This document shows, one piece after another, positions 16,701 to 24,698 of a stretch of 64,000 nucleotides of DNA. The stretch lies in assembly GCF_009602435.1 (NCBI RefSeq), contig NZ_VZDQ01000023.1:186001-250000 (forward strand), written 5' to 3'. The notes beneath the pieces are model-generated. The model saw only the letters and a program-made list of their open reading frames with translations, ran no database searches and was not told where the DNA came from. Origin of the DNA: Sediminibacillus terrae (GTDB lineage Bacteria; Bacillota; Bacilli; Bacillales; Amphibacillaceae). Position numbers and translations under genes: made by a program. Position 1 is the stretch's first letter, and each line of letters starts with the position of its first letter.

Positions 16701-17379
16701 GTTATACGAGTTTCTGTCCAATCCGGTACAAACAAGCAAACAAGGTACAACAAGATCGATAGGATCTGCAACGACGGAAAATACCTTTACACCGTATTAC
16801 CTAGTGTTGATTTGCTTTATCGTCGTGTTGTTCACAGCTTATGTCATCTCGACAATCAACCAGAAACGCCGGTCGGAAGACGCATTTGAAACAGAAAAAA
16901 CGTTGGCAGGCTTGAATGCGCCAATCACACTTGTTACCGGCGGAATCGGAGTGTTGGAGGGAATAGTTATCGGAGTGGTTTCTGGTTATTCAATGGGAAT
17001 CACGGATAAAGCGCTGCTGCTTTTGACAGGTATGATCATTCTAATGATCACTGGCATGCTGCTGATAGCTACTTACCTATTGAGACAGCTGAAAATGGTG
17101 GGGATGTTCCTGCTTCTTATGGTACTCAGTATGTACCTCTTTGGTAAAAATGCCTTTGGTTCCGGGGTGGCAGGCATCGATTATTTGAAAACCTATTCCC
17201 CGCTCCACTACATTGAAGCACTGCTTATGAAAATCTGGGACGGCACAGCAAACTATCAATCCGCTCTGCTTATTACAATCGCAGCGGTTGTAGTGGGAGC
17301 TTTGGCAAATTTATTTGTCCTGCATCGTGCAGACAATGAAGGAGACATAGACGATGAAAGTGACGAAAAAGCTGGCTAA
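13774..17379 (+). CDS. esaA: Type VII secretion membrane protein EsaA/YueB
   Basis: A 1201-residue membrane protein with the YueB/EsaA layout. One helix lies near residues 8-27, followed by a large extracellular domain of about 970 residues and a cluster of C-terminal helices (about 1005-1190). The extracellular part contains long helical, Gln/Asn-rich stretches and, near residues 600-690, a Gly/Ser/Thr/Asp/Pro-rich linker. EsaA forms an extended surface fibre on the secretion machine, and in Bacillus subtilis YueB is the receptor of phage SPP1. The ATG at 13774 has TAGGAGA eight bases upstream. Its 3' end overlaps essA by 26 bases. Confidence 0.93.
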   Translation: MKKLDKRWLLFLFLILILGSSLSYLALNRQTAESEKNETDKAQKMAIALVNEDNGASLNGEELAFGDAFVESMNNREDHDWFVVSRGVAESGLERNTYDMMIVIPDDFSEKALSIESENPEQVVLNYKINASENEQIKTEAEKTASNILNNFNRQIIDVYFASIVGNLQDAQDNIGDIISKQAVYTRTFNNQIQDPLANYTDQFGAIQDNTRISKESFTGFQEIVKDFETQLAENAELDENYQSGMQEVFQLAENNGSQTLDFSQSINQFDESLNQYDVEQQLDNLKQANININNQFAQQDNSQTEEPPVTTFMLSRQSVPQAPTNNIKLGAAALQKHLQESLAKVEETQQEIEERLNPENENGFTGKVKTQLDGILASAFRKDEELNINKLFENPDEKARDYISEQIAQLPSLDEEDFGGEGLPATTVRDIENVIAVTNKYNQEIDYTAPKNNTEDILSHKVKALKENLHYSGLTMTDTVEIENVESLDGEELATFELNIPDKVKDKYSVDRLVVANKDFTYEYQHGEQIAFEPTEGNLSVNVTLSLEDLNSQIDIFQPIPWSWKLHFQNKKKEQSDTSETAMIEIPEPSLVANTSTENTETSTKSTGEQTEQADETISTNDATSGENGTGGSGDGTDGSGGTDDGNTDGSGSGGTGETNPDGDDTATPPDDGGTDGGTTPGEDPTEEEPPVEKVTITDNRISHKVMTPLEEADSATQNLINAVNSSVVPYQRLYATYETYFGLDMDADDLRNDLADNSLTDLAGKAKDKSLYYLFNEKDIKTLLKDYIVGKIVDDVTAEIRQPWDNLHSRITAYQTQVQQAKQNADKLVERINQTAEEAKRLNKNLEATLSDVEAWRENSLQLLESNNQLQTNQEEEQTAIMALDQDFQPLLSASQSLSEQAQGNLNSAETVYDTFDQIDEQADTIQESGTDLVSQAETLSVDMTNKLLADQEFAENFQGVLANSRVGDRQNEELYEFLSNPVQTSKQGTTRSIGSATTENTFTPYYLVLICFIVVLFTAYVISTINQKRRSEDAFETEKTLAGLNAPITLVTGGIGVLEGIVIGVVSGYSMGITDKALLLLTGMIILMITGMLLIATYLLRQLKMVGMFLLLMVLSMYLFGKNAFGSGVAGIDYLKTYSPLHYIEALLMKIWDGTANYQSALLITIAAVVVGALANLFVLHRADNEGDIDDESDEKAG

Positions 17380-17860
17380 ACATTCGCTTTTACTTGCCGT
17401 TTCATTGCTGGTGCTGTTTAGTATCGCAGCACCGGCTGTGGTGGCGGAGAAGAATGGCTCGCTCGAAATGAAAATTGACCGGATCAAAGAGGAACAAAAT
17501 AACAGTCCTTCCAATCATGAAACGGAATTGGATAAAGTTTTTCCTGACTTATTCGCGGACGAAACCGCAACTGTCATCGAAAAAAAGGAGACAGAAAACA
17601 ATCAATCAATGGAAGAATTGCAGGAAGAGCTTTTTGCAATGAAAAAGGAGCCAGGCACGCAACTGCACGCGACAAGGGATTCCTTGTTTAAAGAAAACTA
17701 TAGCCTGACAGCCTCTGCCACGACAACTGCCGAGGAACCGGAAGCAACATCAGAGGAAAGTGACAGCGGTCTTGGAAACACCGTGTTAATGGCTTTGACC
17801 GGAGCAGGCCTGTTGTTATCCGGCGGACTTTACATCATGATGCAGAAAACACTTGGTTAG
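17354..17860 (+). CDS. essA: Type VII secretion protein EssA
   Basis: A 168-residue small membrane protein. It has a signal-like N-terminal helix (about 8-28), an acidic, Glu/Lys-rich middle and a C-terminal hydrophobic helix TVLMALTGAGLLLSGGLYIMM. This two-helix, low-complexity layout and its place between esaA and esaB identify EssA, a core but poorly understood machine part. The start at 17354 overlaps the end of esaA, with GAAGGAG upstream. EssA sequences diverge strongly, so the call rests mainly on position and topology. Confidence 0.85.
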   Translation: MKVTKKLAKHSLLLAVSLLVLFSIAAPAVVAEKNGSLEMKIDRIKEEQNNSPSNHETELDKVFPDLFADETATVIEKKETENNQSMEELQEELFAMKKEPGTQLHATRDSLFKENYSLTASATTTAEEPEATSEESDSGLGNTVLMALTGAGLLLSGGLYIMMQKTLG

Positions 17861-17871
17861 GAGATTGACGC

Positions 17872-18126
17872 ATGGCAAAGGACACCCATATCAATGTGAC
17901 GATGGATTTCAGCAAACGAATAAACGGGGGCGGGATCTACGATCTTCGTATCCCCTCTCAGTTGTCAGTAAAACAATTGCTTCAATATGTGATGGAAACG
18001 TTGAATTTAGCCTATGAGGACAGCCGCAGCAGCATCAAGGTGGTGACCAAGGATCTTCTGATCGCAGATGATGATATGGTAAGTGATTATCCTGTCACGG
18101 ACGGAGATATTCTCCTTGTTTTATAA
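17872..18126 (+). CDS. esaB: Ubiquitin-like type VII secretion protein EsaB/YukD
   Basis: An 84-residue cytosolic protein with a ubiquitin-like beta-grasp pattern, including a DLRIPSQLSVKQLLQYV strand-helix segment and a DYPVTDGDILLVL closing strand. YukD/EsaB is required for type VII secretion and is thought to act in assembly or regulation. The length is exactly as expected. It starts 11 bases after the essA stop with an AGGAGA site. Confidence 0.93.
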   Translation: MAKDTHINVTMDFSKRINGGGIYDLRIPSQLSVKQLLQYVMETLNLAYEDSRSSIKVVTKDLLIADDDMVSDYPVTDGDILLVL

Positions 18127-18155
18127 CGGTTACTAGATAAAAGGAGTCATTCGAT

Positions 18156-19451
18156 ATGAAGGAAAAGACATTACAATTTGAACAACTTTCGCTTCCCGTT
18201 GGGATAGAAAAGAACAGCTGGCATTTAAAACTGCCGAAATCCCAAACAAATGTAAAAGATATCCGGCAGCTTGATTTGATGCTGCAGCCTTCCGAATACT
18301 TTTGTTCGTTGACAATCGAGGAAGAAGCGGATGCGTTCCAATTTGATTTCCAGGTGAACAGCAGAAGAAAGCAGTGGAAGCAAATTCTGAAGCTCCAGCG
18401 GAACGAAAAGTTAAGGCTTCTATGCAATGTGGGGAAACTGGAACGTTATTTAACTACTAGAATCACTTTTTTCCTGCATCCGGACAATGTGGTATTCGAT
18501 GACAATCTCATGCCTGTCGTCGTCTACCGTGGAATCCGCGGACTGGTACCGCCGTACGAAATGGAAGAAAGTTCGTTTTTAAAGCAGTATAAGTGTTTTA
18601 TCATCGCCTTGTTTTCCAAAAAATATGATTTTGACCAGCTGTATAACGGTTCTTTGAAGGATGTCAAAGAGACCGAGTTTCAGCGGAAAGTGAGCGAGAT
18701 AGACACTTTGGAGCAGCTTCATGCTTTTTTGTTGGAAAGTTATGAGGAGGAGCAGCGTAAAACGGATAAGACGATGTCTGTGGTTCCGACAAAGCGCTTC
18801 AAGCTCTTTAAGCAGCTTTCCATCGGGATGATTGTCGCTGCTGTACTGCTGGCTGTCCCGGTGGTCTATTATGGGTTGATGAAAGTGCCTTTTCAGGATG
18901 ACCTGCTCACTGCCCATGGTGAATACCTTGCCTCTTCCAACAGCGGAGTGATTTCGACGCTGGAAGATGCTGATCCGGAAAAGCTGCCGCAGCAGACAAA
19001 GTATATTCTGGCCAATGCTTACATCAATGTCGAGAATTTGTCTGAGTCGGAAAAAGAAGTAATCCTCAAGAATGTCAGTTTGAAAAGTGACGAAAATTAC
19101 CTGCTTTACTGGATTTATAACGGACGGGGGGATTTCGATCAGGCGCTTGAAACGGCAAAATATATCGATGACCCGCAGCTGATCATGTACGGCTTGATCA
19201 AAAAGATTGAGCAGGCGAAAAACAACCCCGATTTATCCGGAACCGAACGGGATGAACTGGTCAACGAATTGCAGGATGAGCTGAATCGCTATCGTGAAGA
19301 GTACAATTTGGATGCGGATGAAGCCGGCGATGCTATACAGGACAATGCGGATGCCGGATCAGAAGAACAACCAGCGAACGATACGCAAAGCGAGCAAGAG
19401 GAACAACAGGAAAACGATTCTCAAGAACAAACAGAAAACAACGATGAATGA
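18156..19451 (+). CDS. essB: Type VII secretion pseudokinase membrane protein EssB/YukC
   Basis: A 431-residue bitopic membrane protein. The cytosolic N-terminal half (about 1-210) has the degenerate kinase-like fold of YukC. One transmembrane helix, IGMIVAAVLLAVPVVYYGL, lies near 223-243. The extracellular domain is helical and ends in a Glu/Gln-rich tail. EssB is a core structural component that connects with EssC. The stop precedes essC by 44 bases, and an AAAAGGAG site precedes the start. Confidence 0.93.
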   Translation: MKEKTLQFEQLSLPVGIEKNSWHLKLPKSQTNVKDIRQLDLMLQPSEYFCSLTIEEEADAFQFDFQVNSRRKQWKQILKLQRNEKLRLLCNVGKLERYLTTRITFFLHPDNVVFDDNLMPVVVYRGIRGLVPPYEMEESSFLKQYKCFIIALFSKKYDFDQLYNGSLKDVKETEFQRKVSEIDTLEQLHAFLLESYEEEQRKTDKTMSVVPTKRFKLFKQLSIGMIVAAVLLAVPVVYYGLMKVPFQDDLLTAHGEYLASSNSGVISTLEDADPEKLPQQTKYILANAYINVENLSESEKEVILKNVSLKSDENYLLYWIYNGRGDFDQALETAKYIDDPQLIMYGLIKKIEQAKNNPDLSGTERDELVNELQDELNRYREEYNLDADEAGDAIQDNADAGSEEQPANDTQSEQEEQQENDSQEQTENNDE

Positions 19452-19495
19452 CTTCATGTGTTCCAATTGCAAAAGGGTTAGAGAGGGAGAAACAG

Positions 19496-22400
19496 ATGGC
19501 GGAAAAACTACTTATGGTTACTTATCGGCAACAATTACATAAATGCCATTTATACGAATCGGCAGCAAAGCAGGTGACAATCGGGCCGGATCGGTCTGAT
19601 GCGCTTGCGTTTCCAGAGATGGAACGATCTCTGTCAGGTCAATGGGATGGAAAGCGATGCACCATCGAAGGAAACAAGGTAGAAGAGCATGTGTCCATAC
19701 AAGTTGCTGACGAGCAGCTCGATGCTTTTCTTCTCGATACAGATGATATGCAAGCATTCGACATAGCGGGCAAGGATACCGTGACAGTCGGCACCCATGC
19801 TTATGATGACATCACGCTGCGTCAATCGGAAGCCGATTTTGTGCTAAAAAGATTACCCGAAAATGGCGCATTTGCTTTGGAAGTTTCCGCTGGGAATGTT
19901 TATCACAATTTTGCCGGCGGAAGCGAACATGCGGTTGTCCTGCCGGGGGATCAGCTATTTATTGACGGCTTTTTGTTTTCCGTCGGTGAAAATGAAATTT
20001 ATATCACGGCCTCCAGGCAGCGTTTCAAAAGTAAATTGGTAGAGCTGGTCCATGTGGCCACTCCTTACACAGAAGAGTATCCGGACTACCATCGGTCTCC
20101 CCGGATCATTTATCGGGAGCCAGAGGAAAAACGTACCATCGCCAAGCCATCCAACAAACCTTCCAAGCCGAGCGAACAGCTGGCGCGTACGATCGTGCCT
20201 CCGCTTGTCATGGTGGTTGCACTGGTGCTGATTTCCCTGGTTCAACCACGGGGAATTTACATTATGGTCATGCTTTCGGTAACGGTCGTCACCATTATTT
20301 TCTCCATCTCGTCCTACATCAAGAATGTGAAAAAGTACAATGCCGACATGAAGGAAAGGGAAGCAAGCTACAAAGCCTACTTGCAGCGGAAAACGAAGGA
20401 GCTTTACTCGGCAACAGAGGAGCAGCGCCATGCTTTGACCTACCATTATCCAAGCGTGGAAGAAATCCGCGACATGGCAGTCGGCGTCCAGGCCCGCATT
20501 TACGAAAAGACGGTTTACCATCATGACTTCCTGAATTACCGGACCGGGCTCGGCGAAGTCGACACTAGCTTTTCGATTGAGTTCAATGAAGAAGAATTCA
20601 CCCAGGAAAAGGATGAACTGGTCGATGAAGCCCGGCATTTGCTGTCCCAATATCAAACGTTGAAAGATGTCCCTGTGCCGGCATCGCTGATGAAGGGGCC
20701 GGTCGGTTATATCGGACAGCGGCCGCTTGTCCTGGAACAGCTTCAGCTGATGGTCATGCAGCTATCCTTGTTCCACAGCTACCATGATTTGCAGTTTGTC
20801 ACCATTTTTCCGGAAGAAGAAAAAGGAAAGTGGGACTGGATGCGCTGGCTTCCCCATGCAAGTGTCCGCGATGTCAACGTACGAGGCTTTGTCTACCATG
20901 AGCGCTCGCGTGACCAGGTGCTTCACTCCCTTTATCAGGTGCTGAAGGAGCGCAAGCAGACACTGGATGAAAAAGGGAACAACAACAGGGAGAAAATCTA
21001 TTTTTCTCCGCATTATGCCATCCTGATCACGGACGAAAAAATGATCCTTGATCATACCATCATGGAATTCTTCAATGAAGACCCGAGTGAGTTAGGTGTT
21101 TCGCTCGTATTCGTGCAAGATGTGATGCACGCCTTGCCGGAGCATGTCAAAACGGTCATCGATATACGGGATGCCAACAACGGAACGATTGTGCTGGAAG
21201 AAGGCGAGCTCGTCAACAAACACTTTTCTCCAGACCATTTTCCACAAGGATTTGATAAAGAGGAAGTATCACGCGCCCTGGCACCGATCAACCATTTGCA
21301 AAACCTGAAGAACTCCATCCCGGAAAGCGTGACCTTTCTGGAAATGTATGGAGTGGATAAAGTGAACGAATTGGCGATTGCCGAGCGCTGGGTAAAAAAC
21401 GAGACATATAAGAGTTTGGCCGTACCGTTAGGACTGCGCGGAAAAGAGGACATCGTCCAGTTGAATCTGCATGAAAAAGCGCACGGTCCCCATGGACTTG
21501 TCGCTGGTACAACCGGTTCCGGTAAGTCGGAAATCATTCAATCGTACATTCTATCGCTGGGTGTCAACTTCCACCCCCATGAAGTCGCCTTCCTGTTGAT
21601 CGACTATAAAGGCGGCGGCATGGCGAATTTATTCCGGAATCTGCCGCATCTGGTCGGAACGATCACCAACCTGGACCGGGCCCAGTCGATGCGGGCGCTG
21701 GCTTCCATCAAAGCGGAATTGCAGAAACGGCAGCGTTTGTTCGGAGAGCACAATGTCAACCATATCAATCAATATCAAAAGCTATTCAAACAGGGAGAGG
21801 CAAGCGAGCCCATGCCGCATTTGTTCCTGATATCCGATGAATTTGCCGAATTGAAATCCGAGCAGCCCGACTTTATGAAGGAACTGGTATCGACGGCGCG
21901 GATCGGACGTTCACTCGGGATTCATTTGATACTCGCCACGCAAAAACCGAGCGGCGTGGTCGACGATCAAATCTGGTCCAACTCCAAATTCAAGCTCGCC
22001 CTCAAGGTGCAGAACGAAGGAGATTCGAACGAAATCCTGAAAACACCGGACGCCGCGGAAATCACGCTGCCTGGGCGCGCTTACTTGCAAGTGGGAAACA
22101 ATGAAATTTATGAATTGTTCCAAAGCGCCTGGAGCGGTGCCGATTATGTGCCGGATAAACAGGACCAGGAGTACGTGGACACGACGATTTATGCAATCAA
22201 CGAGCTCGGCCAGTACGATATCCTGACCGAGGATTTAAGTGGACTGGATAACAAACAAGAAATCGAGAAGACACCGACCGAGTTGGATGCCGTCATCGAT
22301 TATATCGCTGACTATACGGAAGCCCAGCAGATAGAACAGCTGCCAAGACCGTGGCTGCCGCCGCTTCCGGAAAGGATCAAAGCAGCGGACCTGCACCCGG

Positions 22401-23947
22401 TGAATTACGAAGAAGAATGGCAGAAGCCGAAGCCGGCTTTGCAGGCTACCATCGGCTTGCTGGACCAGCCGGAGCTGCAGTCCCAGTCTCCATTGACCTT
22501 GAACTTAGGCAAGAATGGCCATGCCGCCGTTTTTTCCAGTCCTGGTTATGGGAAATCAACCTTTTTGCAAACCGTCGTCATGGATCTGGTGCGGCAGCAT
22601 AACCCGGAGCAGTTGCACGTATACCTGCTGGACTTCGGCACAAACGGCCTGCTTCCGCTGAAACAGCTTCCGCATGTCGCCGACACCATCCTTGTCGATG
22701 AGGAAGAGAAAGTAGGAAAACTGATCCGCCTGCTTACAGCGTCCATGAAGGAACGAAAACAAAAACTGAGCCAATACGGCGTCGCCAACATGGAAATGTA
22801 CGAAAAGGCCAGCGGCGACAACGTCCCAAACATCGTCATCGTAATCGATAACTTCGATTCGGTAAGAGAAGCAGATTTTTCCGATGAATTTGAAAAACTG
22901 GTCACACAAATCGCCCGCGAAGGCGCAAGTATCGGCATCCATCTCGTCATCAGTGCAGGAAGGCAAAGCGCCATGAAAATGCCGCTCCTTTCCAATATCA
23001 AAACGCAGATACCACTGTACTTGATTGAACCGACAGAGGCTAGATCGATCGTCGGCAAAACCGACATCGAGATAGAAGAAATTCCCGGAAGAGGTCTCAT
23101 CAAACTGGAAGACCCTGCCCTGTTCCAGACCATGCTGCCTGCAGAAGGAGAAGAAACCCTCGAGGTAATCGACGCCATCCAGCAGACGGCGAAGGAAATG
23201 GATGAACACTGGCAAGGCGAACGGCCGGAGGAGATACCGATGATGCCTGAAGGAGTTATCGATTTCGAGAAATTTAAAAACAATAAAAAGACAAAAGAGC
23301 TTATCGAAAGGAATCAATTGCCTTTAGGGTTGGAATTTGAGGAAGTACAGCCTGTTTCTTTTAATCTGGAAAAATATCATCATTTACTTGCAGTAAGCGA
23401 TAGAAAAGAAGGCATGGATAGAATCAACTGGGCCATTGCTAAAAATATCGCTTCATTAAGGGAAGCCTATCAAACCATGATTATCGATAACAACGAAAAA
23501 CTGCTTGCGGAAATCGGCAAAGAAGTGAATGCCTATATTTCGGAAGAACAAGGAATCCTCTCCGTTAAAGTCGATTTAATTAGTGAAATTAACATGCGGT
23601 CCCAGCAACAGGGCGACTACGTAAATTGGATTGTCCAAATTGTCGACTTGCAGGATTTTTGTGAACGAAGCGGGATAACGGTAGAAGAGATGACTGTCTT
23701 GCTGGAACAGGGAGAAAAAGTCGGCATCAACTTTATTATCGGTTCGGATTACAGCTATATCGGCATTAGTTTCGAACAATTGCCTAAGTATGTTAGGAAT
23801 AACGCAACAATAGGGTTAGTCAGCATGCGGCTGGGCGATCAAGATATTTTCAAGCAGCCGTTTATCAGACAGGAAAAATATCCAAACCCTTATGAGTGTT
23901 ATATCGCAATGGATCATCAGCATATGAAAATAAAAATTCCCGAATAA
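19496..23947 (+). CDS. essC: Type VII secretion FtsK/SpoIIIE-type ATPase EssC/YukBA
   Basis: A 1483-residue motor protein. Two FHA-like domains occupy about residues 1-190, and two membrane helices lie near 230-285. Three FtsK-like ATPase domains follow. D1 has an intact Walker A GTTGSGKS near 671 with LLIDYKGGG after it. D2 has SSPGYGKST near 1013 and the Walker B-like IVIVIDNF. The third domain (from about 1290) has only the degenerate LAVSDRKEGMD, as is usual. I chose the ATG at 19496 with GAGAGGGAGA upstream, over the longer frame from 19448 that overlaps essB without a ribosome site. EssC recognises substrates and drives export. Its C-terminal variant normally correlates with the effectors encoded downstream. 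Confidence 0.95.
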   Translation: MAEKLLMVTYRQQLHKCHLYESAAKQVTIGPDRSDALAFPEMERSLSGQWDGKRCTIEGNKVEEHVSIQVADEQLDAFLLDTDDMQAFDIAGKDTVTVGTHAYDDITLRQSEADFVLKRLPENGAFALEVSAGNVYHNFAGGSEHAVVLPGDQLFIDGFLFSVGENEIYITASRQRFKSKLVELVHVATPYTEEYPDYHRSPRIIYREPEEKRTIAKPSNKPSKPSEQLARTIVPPLVMVVALVLISLVQPRGIYIMVMLSVTVVTIIFSISSYIKNVKKYNADMKEREASYKAYLQRKTKELYSATEEQRHALTYHYPSVEEIRDMAVGVQARIYEKTVYHHDFLNYRTGLGEVDTSFSIEFNEEEFTQEKDELVDEARHLLSQYQTLKDVPVPASLMKGPVGYIGQRPLVLEQLQLMVMQLSLFHSYHDLQFVTIFPEEEKGKWDWMRWLPHASVRDVNVRGFVYHERSRDQVLHSLYQVLKERKQTLDEKGNNNREKIYFSPHYAILITDEKMILDHTIMEFFNEDPSELGVSLVFVQDVMHALPEHVKTVIDIRDANNGTIVLEEGELVNKHFSPDHFPQGFDKEEVSRALAPINHLQNLKNSIPESVTFLEMYGVDKVNELAIAERWVKNETYKSLAVPLGLRGKEDIVQLNLHEKAHGPHGLVAGTTGSGKSEIIQSYILSLGVNFHPHEVAFLLIDYKGGGMANLFRNLPHLVGTITNLDRAQSMRALASIKAELQKRQRLFGEHNVNHINQYQKLFKQGEASEPMPHLFLISDEFAELKSEQPDFMKELVSTARIGRSLGIHLILATQKPSGVVDDQIWSNSKFKLALKVQNEGDSNEILKTPDAAEITLPGRAYLQVGNNEIYELFQSAWSGADYVPDKQDQEYVDTTIYAINELGQYDILTEDLSGLDNKQEIEKTPTELDAVIDYIADYTEAQQIEQLPRPWLPPLPERIKAADLHPVNYEEEWQKPKPALQATIGLLDQPELQSQSPLTLNLGKNGHAAVFSSPGYGKSTFLQTVVMDLVRQHNPEQLHVYLLDFGTNGLLPLKQLPHVADTILVDEEEKVGKLIRLLTASMKERKQKLSQYGVANMEMYEKASGDNVPNIVIVIDNFDSVREADFSDEFEKLVTQIAREGASIGIHLVISAGRQSAMKMPLLSNIKTQIPLYLIEPTEARSIVGKTDIEIEEIPGRGLIKLEDPALFQTMLPAEGEETLEVIDAIQQTAKEMDEHWQGERPEEIPMMPEGVIDFEKFKNNKKTKELIERNQLPLGLEFEEVQPVSFNLEKYHHLLAVSDRKEGMDRINWAIAKNIASLREAYQTMIIDNNEKLLAEIGKEVNAYISEEQGILSVKVDLISEINMRSQQQGDYVNWIVQIVDLQDFCERSGITVEEMTVLLEQGEKVGINFIIGSDYSYIGISFEQLPKYVRNNATIGLVSMRLGDQDIFKQPFIRQEKYPNPYECYIAMDHQHMKIKIPE

Positions 23948-23960
23948 GGAGGAATGAAGT

Positions 23961-24380
23961 TTGAGCAGTGCAGAGCTTTACAGATTACGCAGGCAGAGAG
24001 CCACTGTTGTTCAAGGAATAAGCAATTCACGAGAGCAAATAAGCATTCTTGCTGACAAAATCACCAGGCTTCGGTCGGCGTCTTCCAATTTACAAGGAAG
24101 CATCTCTTCCCTGGAGACGAGTAAGCAGCAGATCAACAGCTTATCAATCGACAAGAACAGCTGGAAAGGAAAAAACCAAACTAAATTCGAAAGTCGTTAT
24201 GATGCTTATAAAGACAGTGTGAAGGATTATGTGGATAAAACCATCGACGCTAGAGAAGGGATTGAAGATGAAATCCGACGTCTAGAGAATACAAGAATGG
24301 CTTATACCAATGGTTTAAGCAATCTTCAGTCCACCCTGAATTCTCTTGATTACCAAATCAGCCGGGCGAAGGAGGATTAA
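23961..24380 (+). CDS. DUF5082 (YwqH-like) helical LXG-associated protein
   Basis: A 139-residue, almost wholly helical protein of YwqH/DUF5082 type. A WKGKNQTKF segment in its middle recalls the WXG turn. In Bacillus subtilis, ywqH-ywqI-ywqJ is a cassette of two helical partners and an LXG toxin, and the same order is found here. Comparable Lap proteins of streptococci bind the LXG domain and help target it to the machine. The start is TTG at 23961, eight bases after AAGGAGG; the nearby ATG is in another frame. It follows essC by 13 bases. Confidence 0.8.
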   Translation: MSSAELYRLRRQRATVVQGISNSREQISILADKITRLRSASSNLQGSISSLETSKQQINSLSIDKNSWKGKNQTKFESRYDAYKDSVKDYVDKTIDAREGIEDEIRRLENTRMAYTNGLSNLQSTLNSLDYQISRAKED

Positions 24381-24383
24381 GCA

Positions 24384-24683
24384 ATGGCAGAAGAAGTCGG
24401 CATTAATATAGACGTATTCCGGTCCAATATCAAAAAGCTGCAGAGCTCTGTTTCGGGACTGGAAAGTGGGATGAAAACGAATAGATCGTTTGAGAAAACG
24501 AACATAAAGCCGTTTATTGACGATTTGGAAAACACTATTAAAGCGATCGAACTTCTTGAAGAGTATAAGACGTTACTGATTTCGGATATAAATACCCTTG
24601 AAGAAACAGGAGAGAAAATGAGAGAGAAAGACGAAGAACTAGCAAGACCAATGAATAACATGGGCCCACAGCAAATTCGGTAA
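24384..24683 (+). CDS. DUF5344 (YwqI-like) helical LXG-associated protein
   Basis: A 99-residue helical hairpin protein similar in layout to YwqI (DUF5344). A first helix contains FRSNIKKLQSSVSGLE; the second includes EEYKTLLISDINTLEETGEK. It probably forms, with the preceding DUF5082-type protein, a helper pair for the LXG effector encoded 15 bases downstream. It starts three bases after the upstream stop, with its ribosome site GAAGGAGG lying inside the upstream gene. Confidence 0.8.
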   Translation: MAEEVGINIDVFRSNIKKLQSSVSGLESGMKTNRSFEKTNIKPFIDDLENTIKAIELLEEYKTLLISDINTLEETGEKMREKDEELARPMNNMGPQQIR

Positions 24684-24698
24684 GGAGAGGAGGATTTT

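Noticed and set aside
22546-23317. Two overlapping minus-strand frames of about 250 codons inside essC
   Set aside because: They are shadows of the essC coding strand; the plus strand has intact ATPase motifs.
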